From contig QYAI01000134.1 in NCBI GenBank assembly GCA_003988855.1, forward strand, positions 1 through 64,000: 64,000 bases of DNA. The letters run 5' to 3'. Below, in pieces: positions 58,015 through 64,000 of this stretch (position 1 is the first letter of the stretch; each line of letters opens with the position of its first letter). The notes beneath the pieces were generated by a model. The model was not told the DNA's origin and searched no databases. It saw nothing but the letters and a program-made list of their open reading frames with translations. Both the position numbers and the translations under genes were made by a program. This DNA is from Arachnopeziza araneosa. Its lineage: Eukaryota > Ascomycota > Leotiomycetes > Helotiales > Arachnopezizaceae.

Positions 58015-59769
58015 TTTTGCTAATTTTACCCAGGCACTAGATTTGTTTGCATCTGTAAAATTAGGAAGATCTGATAATTACAATCGGAGGCGTAACGAAA
58101 TCTTGGATTGGGAGAAATATACTTAGCTCACTCACAAAGACTCGTGAAGAACGAAATCGGAAATTCGTACCCACAAAGAAAAACGCATCCGGACAAAGAG
58201 AGTGACTGGAGATAGAAATTGGAATGATAGCTCACTACTTCAATGGCCTACTCTTGTATGTAATTAAAGGTCCACAAGGTAACTAGGTTGTTAGGACTAT
58301 TGTCCACACTTGTGGTTCTATTTGAATGAAGGAAATGCTGACGATACGAAATCTTGGGACGCATACCCGCAAATCAAAAGATGATGTTGAAAGTATGGAC
58401 ATTGATGATTTTGATTGGTATCCTTCTCCCAGCAATATGGAGCCTCTCCATGCATAGAATGCGTCTGCCGAAGATAGTAGAAGGGAATATTGCTGAACTA
58501 TCTGTCTTGCTGGCCACGAGGGAGTGACATGACAAAAGTATAGTGTCTTGCGAGCCATCATAAGCACATAATTGCCTTCTCCGGCTGTCATAATTGAAAC
58601 CTTCCTTTTCATCACCTGGTGGGGCAGGGTGGCTCCTCATGGCTGCGACAAGGACAGCAGGAGATAAGATGGCAGAGCTTATTGTCTTACCAGCCACCGA
58701 ACCATATAATCGAAAAGAAATACATGTACGCAGAAAAGAAATGAGACCAATGGTTCTCTTCTACGCCTCAGTAGCACGGAGTAGCTATTGGCAATAGCCC
58801 ACACCAAGGGAGAGGAAACAGAACTCACTGTCCGATCATCCACCGTCCACACCACCTTCAAGAATACGCACACAAATAGGTTACGTAGCCCAAGGAATAA
58901 AAGAGTCATGATTTACCTTCACCGCCGGCAGTCCGGAGCATCTTACCACGACCGAGGCTAGAGAAGAGAAAAATGACTGAGCGAGGAATCTCACGAGCTA
59001 TCGAACACGAGATCCATCTGGTTGAGAAATGATTAACGCCATGCAACGGAGTGGTGGAAAGAATGGTGGAAAGCATTGGTCGTCGGGACATGATGGTTGA
59101 GGTGAGAGACTCGGTTCGCTTCCCAACTTTTCCTCTCCCCTCGCTTGAGTTGCCTCTTCTTCAACAGCACCCACCTCTCTGCCGGCCCTTTTCTTACCGC
59201 TCTAACCACATCCACATCAACATCGAGATCCCCCTTGCATTTGAGGCTGAAGGGGAGTTGCTGGTTGGGGCTGGAGGTCCTCTATCGGCGGCAAAAGGAG
59301 CTTCCTTTAGCCGCGAGTCTGATGTCTCTTGTGCCTCACATTCAGCCTAAAGTCACTCCCGTGCTCATCATGCACGACAGCCAATCTCCAAGCCAGCGCC
59401 TTTATCCATCTCGCCGGACGATCCACCTCTCGCTCGACCATGATGGGAATCCCGACCTGCGCGTGAGCCCGAAGGGCAATCACCAATCTGCGGTGGGGTC
59501 TGGAAGTTCTGCGGTTTGCGTGGAGCCAGGGAGGGCTGGTGGCAGGAGTTCGTTGAGAGAATTTCAGGGCGAGCGGCTGCTCTGGAATATTCTCTGTCCT
59601 GTCCTTGCCGCTTCCCGGGAATCTGGAAAGTGGAAAGGTGCATTGCTACGCAAAGTATATCATAGGCCTCTTCCCCATCCATTGGCGTATCCCTTGGTCA
59701 CGTCCTACCACAACTCTACATGAAATCCTTTGGAATCAAGCTGCGGTAAAATGCCCACACCCCCACTCG
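58015..59769. other. Intergenic region between kinase copy 2 and xylose reductase
   Basis: 1.75 kb with no supported gene. On the minus strand an ATG at about 58943 begins MLRTAGGEG and runs into a GTAAAT donor, which could be a first exon, but I found no convincing continuation. Confidence 0.4.
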
Positions 59770-59931
59770 ATGCTAGGCAATTCACTGACTTTTCCTCCTC
59801 TCAGAGCTGTGCAAGTGACCTTTCGTACGCCCCGCTTCGTAGCCCTTTCAACCCCTCTATCCGCTCCCTTTCGAGCTCAAAAACCCCTCGTTCCTGCTCC
59901 AAGTTTCTCGAGAGCATACGCATCTGCAACA
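59770..59931 (+). other. In-frame N-terminal extension of xylose reductase, possible mitochondrial presequence
   Basis: 54 codons without a stop from ATG 59770 (MLGNSLTFPPLRAVQVTFRT, PRFVALSTPLSAPFRAQKPL, VPAPSFSRAYASAT) directly in frame with the xylose reductase start. It is Arg/Ser/Ala-rich, has no acidic residue, and ends SRAYAS, like a matrix-peptidase cleavage region. The internal ATG (CAACAATGGC) has a good context, so leaky scanning could give both forms. Confidence 0.5.
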
Positions 59932-60992
59932 ATGGCTTCTCCTACACTCAAGCTCAATAATGGCCATGAGATGCCACAGGTTGGTTTCGGTCTGTGGAAG
60001 GTAGATAATGCGACGTGTGCGGATACCGTGTACAATGCCATCAAGGTTGGATACCGGCTGTTCGATGGAGCTTGTGGTATGTCTATACTCTTCTGTCGAC
60101 CACCAAATCCTGACACGAACAGATTATGGCAATGAAAAGGAAGCCGGTGAAGGTGTTGCACGTGCGATTAAGGAAGGTCTCGTAAAGCGTGAAGATCTCT
60201 TCCTTGTCTCCAAGTTGTGGAATTCTTTCCATGAGGGTGACAAGGTTGAACCTATTGTCCGCAAGCAGCTTGCGGATTGGGGCATTGATTACTTTGATCT
60301 GTACATTGTGCATTTCCCTGTTGCCTTGAAATACGTCGACCCCTCTGTCCGGTATCCACCAGGATGGGCGTATGACGGAAAAGACGACGTCCAGCTCAGC
60401 AATGCCAGTATTCAAGAAACGTGGACTGCCATGGAGACCTTGGTCGAGAAGAAATTGGCAAAGAGCATCGGTATCTCCAACATGCAAGGCTCTCTTATCC
60501 TCGACCTCTTGAGATACGCCAAGATCCGCCCCGCCACCCTTCAAATCGAGCACCACCCTTACCTTGTCCAGCCTACCCTCATCCAACTTGCCAAATCCGA
60601 AGGCATTGCCGTCACCGCATACTCATCTTTCGGTCCTCAATCCTTCATTGAGCTCGAATGGCAAAAGGCCAAGGACACCCCCGTCCTATTTGAGCACCCC
60701 GCCGTCACCAAAATCTCCACCAAGTACAAGAAGACCCCTGCTCAAGTTTTACTTAGATGGGCTACCCAGAGAGGATTAGCCGTTATCCCCAAGAGCAACA
60801 ACCCCACTAGATTGGAACAGAACTTGGATGTTACAGGCTTTGACCTGACCGCAGACGAGTTACAGAGCATCAGTGATTTGGATAGACACTTGAGATTCAA
60901 TAACCCCACCGATGTAAGTTTGATCTATTTTCCGTTCGTATTCAAAGTACTGACTCTCCTAGTACCTCGGCACCCTTCACATCTTCGCTTAG
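59932..60992 (+). CDS. xyl1: Aldo-keto reductase, D-xylose reductase type
   Basis: NAD(P)H-dependent reduction of D-xylose to xylitol, first step of fungal pentose use. Exons 59932-60076, 60123-60913 and 60963-60992 (introns 46 and 49 bp), 321 aa from the ATG at 59932, the normal length. Catalytic tetrad: Asp and Tyr in LFDGACDYGNEKEAGEG, Lys in FLVSKLWNS, His in YIVHFPVAL. Nucleotide-binding end IPKSNNPTRLEQN. The start MASPTLKLNNGHEMPQVGFG matches the family. An in-frame ATG at 59770 would add 54 residues resembling a mitochondrial presequence. The tiny last exon (YLGTLHIFA) is well supported because family members end in the same way. Confidence 0.93.
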
Positions 60993-61330
60993 ACGAGCAA
61001 TTCCAATTTCGAGATTTGGCTTGCTTGCAAGAGTTCTCTTCACTGTAGCTAGTTCAGACCGGGCTCGATAGATGGGGAACGGAGAAATAAACGCGGCTTT
61101 TACAACAGGGGACAATGGTTGGAATGAAGTGTGAATTTTACCAAGCTCAAACTATTTATAGAGCTCTCGGTCTCGTCGGTGTAACGTGCTGTGCTTCCGT
61201 GAACGCCATGCATGCTTAAGCTAACCCAACAACCATCTTGTTGTAACCTCGTAATTTATATTTTCCAACCCCTCCATTGTGAAATGGCATCTCCTCACCT
61301 TCTATCCCTCCTCCAGTTCTCAAGCGCGTG
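60993..61330. other. Short convergent intergenic region
   Basis: 3' flanks of xylose reductase and Sds22; nothing else recognised. Confidence 0.5.
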
Positions 61331-62598
61331 CTATGATACTCTAACATAGGCTATTTTGGTCAGTCATATTCCAGATCAGAGACGGGGAGAGTAGAGCTTG
61401 AGACTCACTAGCATCAATCTGTTTCACCTGCGGCAACGCTAAGCGCACCTTATTCCTGTAAAGTGCCGGAGCTCTCAACTGCAATGGACATCCCTCGAAA
61501 TAAACGGTATTCAACTCCTCCTTATCGCCCAATATCTTCTCCACCTCATTAAAATCCGCAATCTGATTATAACTCGCCCACACCTCTTCCAGGTGCTTCA
61601 AATGCTCGAGGCCCTCTAAACTCGCAATCTGGTTGTTACTGACATCAATGACTCTGAGACTGGTGCTGTTCTCCAGGCCAGAAAATGAAGTCAGGGCATT
61701 ATGGCTAATGTAGACTTCTTCAAGTTGGGGAAGGGAAGATATCCCGCTTATCGAGCGGATTCGGTTGCTTTGTATGCTAAGTATTTTGAGGTTGGACAGG
61801 GTGGAGATGCCTGTTATGCTGGTTATTTTGTTCTTTCCCAGCCAGAGTTCTTCTAATCCGGTGAGCGTCTCGAGGCCTTGAATAGTTCGGATTCGATTCG
61901 CTGCCAGTTCTAAGTTTCGGAGTTTAGAAAGTCCTTCAAGGTTTTCGATTGTGGTAATCTTATTTTGGACAAAATAGAGGTCGGTTAGATGGATGAGGTG
62001 TGAGATGTGCTTGATGTGTTTGAGCTTGTTAAAAGAGAGGTCAAGACTGGTCAGATTGGTGAGGGAATCAAGGTTCGAGATGTGTGAGATCAGGTTGTCG
62101 TAGAAGTCTAGCTCTTTCAGTGTTGAGGCGAGGCAGGATAGACCCTCGATGGTGGTGATAGCATTCTGGCGCAGGCAAAGCCGCGTTACTTCTTTGAAGC
62201 GGTCAAGTCGTAACGAGGGGATCGAGGCTACGCGGGAGTGGACACAGTCGATCTCGGAGCTATCCAGCGGATAGTCATCGAGGAGGTCTATGGCGGTTGA
62301 GAGGTTAGCTGATGCTGGGTGCAGAAAGCTGCGGATGGCTGGCGAGGGGAAGAGAGAGAGACACACCTTCATCAGCATCTATGGCCTCTCCTGGGACGAC
62401 GTGCTCATCATCTGAGTACTCAGGATCAGAGAGGGCCTCTGGATTCGCCAGCTCCAGCTTCTTTCCTTTTCCCTTTTCCACTCGTAGCTTGCCGTCCCAG
62501 CCACTACTGCTGCGGGGTGTTTTAGGCGTCTCGTGGCCGTCGACGTCGTCGCCATTGATGGAGATGTGAGGCGGGGTGGTCTCTCGTTCTGAAGGCAT
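61331..62598 (-). CDS. sds22: Protein phosphatase 1 regulatory subunit Sds22
   Basis: Nuclear leucine-rich-repeat partner of PP1 (Glc7/Dis2), needed for mitotic exit. Exons 62598-62367, 62308-61409 and 61350-61331, 383 aa. The acidic, Pro-rich leader (MPSERETTPPHISINGDDVD) is followed by about eleven SDS22-type LRRs of 22 residues: LKELDFYDNLISHISNLDSL, LTSLDLSFNKLKHIKHISHL, LTDLYFVQNKITTIENLEGL and so on to LEEVWASYNQIADFNEVEKI, and the LRR cap NTVYFEGCPLQLRAPALYRN with VRLALPQVKQIDA. The last exon adds TYVRVS, as in other fungal Sds22. Complete and typical. Confidence 0.95.
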
Positions 62599-62780
62599 TG
62601 TGAATGAAGGCTTTGCAAGCTTGAGTTAGAGTTGAGTAATGAATGGGAGTCAGTCAACCCATGATGTGCTGGAGTTTGATCATGGCTAGGCTGGGCAGTT
62701 CCCAAAGCGGCCGGCCTGTCACCGCCTGGCAGGCAGCGGGGTCACTGGGGCTCGAGCCAACAGCCCATTTTCTCGCCTGA

Positions 62781-64000
62781 ATGACCAGAGGGAAAATTTC
62801 ATCCTCCACCCCACGAACGACAACACAGCATGCATGCACAGCAAACGAGAAACACCAACGTCCATACATGGTGATGCTGCGTGTTCTGCATGGCACCGCG
62901 GCGACGAGGCAACTGAGGTCGTCTAGACTCGGTGGTACAGGGCGGAATCACCCCATTCGATGCCAGCTGGTCCAACAACGCACCTTTCTTAACCTCCCCA
63001 ATGTCCTCGTTCCTCCTGCCGTGTTTGGGGGTTTGCTCGTCGGACTATGGACTTGGAAGTGTATGATGATGATCACCTTTCAGAATAAGATCATTTACAT
63101 GCCAGGTCTACCACCAAATTCCCGGTGGGAGAAGATTGAAGATTACAAGAACCAGTGTCAAGGCATCCAATGGAGAGGGGAGAGTATCAAGTCGATTGAT
63201 GGGACTCGGATTAGTCTATGTGTGGCGAGCGTCACCAATGGAGATGTCACAAATCCCACGAGCACTGTTTACGTACTGTATTTTCAGGGTTAATTTCCTT
63301 TTCTTTTGTTTTTGAAACTCCCATTGCTCATGTCTGGTAGGTAATGCATCTTCCTTGCCTCCTCGACTTCCATTTCTCTCTCCAATTCTGCGTATGTTGA
63401 GGGACAGATCGGCGAGTAAAAAGCCAATCAAGTATGTGTTTGTTTGCTGCAGTTATCGAGGGTATTGGACCTCCAAAGGGCGACCAACGGAGAAAGGCAT
63501 TGCATTAGATGCTGCTGCTGCTTTGCAATGGATTAAGGATGACTCTCATCTGAACTCTGGCCTGAGAGAGAACGAGAAATCTTCAGTCGTCCTCTGGGGT
63601 CAAAGCATCGGTGCTGGTGTTGCAACAAGTCTGGCAGCTCAAGAAAGGCTCTTTTCCAGCAGCCCTCTTGTATTGAGAACTATCATACTTGAAACGCCAT
63701 TCCTCAACATCCGAGCTATGTTAGAGACACTGTACCCTCAGAAATGGCTCCCATACAGATATCTTTGGCCTTTCCTGAGGAATCATCTCGATAGTTCAAA
63801 GGCTCTGGGCGTCATGCGCGAAGGCTACCAGGAGATTGGTCTCAAAACTCCAAATATCTTGATATTGGAAGCTGGGCGTGATGAGCTGGTACCTAAACAG
63901 CATGGTGAAAAGCTTGAGAGAAGGTGTCAAGAGCTAGGATTGGAGGTAAAGAAGAAAGTCATTGGGAACGCGTATCATACCGAGGTTCTAGTCCGGCCGG
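62781..64000 (+). CDS. Alpha/beta hydrolase, Bem46/ABHD13-like (3' end beyond the window)
   Basis: Membrane-anchored serine hydrolase family. Exons 62781-63288 and 63341 onward, intron 52 bp, open to the window edge, so partial. A membrane segment (VPPAVFGGLLVGLWTWKCMM) is followed by FQNKIIYMPGLPPNSR, typical of Bem46-like proteins. The oxyanion-side motif VFVCCSYRGYWTSKGRPTEK, nucleophile elbow VVLWGQSIGAGVATSLA (G-x-S-x-G), acid in ILEAGRDELVP, and the His in NAYHTE near the edge complete the triad. Start uncertain: ATGs at 62781 and 62868 are both in frame. The exon 1 donor (GTTAAT) is weak but restores frame. Substrate unknown. Confidence 0.82.

Noticed and set aside
58943..59215. Possible small gene beginning MLRTAGGEG on the minus strand
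   Set aside because: A donor site follows the first nine codons, but no convincing downstream exon was found.

Overview
The window is nuclear DNA of a filamentous ascomycete (Pezizomycotina; the gene set would suit Leotiomycetes, but that rank is a guess). The evidence is many short spliceosomal introns (43-100 bp, GTAAGT-type donors, CTAAC/CTGAC-type branch sites), fungus-only families (PF17111/NACHT/ankyrin STAND proteins, HET domain, 2EXR-like proteins, Fot1/pogo-type transposon) and no operon structure. Many true genes are split over several exons, so I rebuilt most of them by joining exons in frame. Start codons are ATG only.

Left part (1-8.2 kb) is a repeat-rich accessory area. An apparently intact NLR/STAND gene (346-3253) sits between two transposon ends that face it: one belongs to an element off the left edge (ends at 142), the other to an internally deleted pogo-like element (3494-4639). 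A FAD monooxygenase follows (5020-6159), then remnants of a TPR-type protein and of a second NLR 5' end (8035-8165). From 8.8 to 28 kb come a GMC oxidoreductase, a bZIP factor divergent from a small-subunit catalase, a free-standing SCA7 zinc-finger protein, a multi-pass membrane protein with an in-frame stop that a 66-bp intron would remove, a cytochrome P450, truncated remnants of a Baeyer-Villiger monooxygenase and of a possible DUF3435/FluG-like protein, a 2EXR-like protein and a small cysteine-rich secreted protein.

The middle (28-43 kb) holds a large dynamin-like GTPase (SLIP-GC type), an SRA/YDG-domain protein, a NAPE-PLD-type metallo-beta-lactamase, a broken HET-domain gene, a broken Kre9-like surface protein, a CorA-like two-TM protein and a SPRY-domain protein. 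The right part (45-64 kb) is mostly conserved housekeeping: ribosomal protein eL20, a CSN12/Thp1-like PCI protein, a BTB protein, xylose reductase with a possible mitochondrial leader, Sds22 and a Bem46-type alpha/beta hydrolase cut by the right edge. It is interrupted by a tandem pair of unusual protein kinases (52.6-58.0 kb) that share a C-terminal Cys/His module. That kinase pair is my best candidate for something undescribed.

No biosynthetic gene cluster, tRNA, rRNA or CRISPR array is visible. The oxidative enzymes (FAD monooxygenase, GMC, catalase, P450) are spread out with unrelated genes between them, so a shared pathway is not supported.
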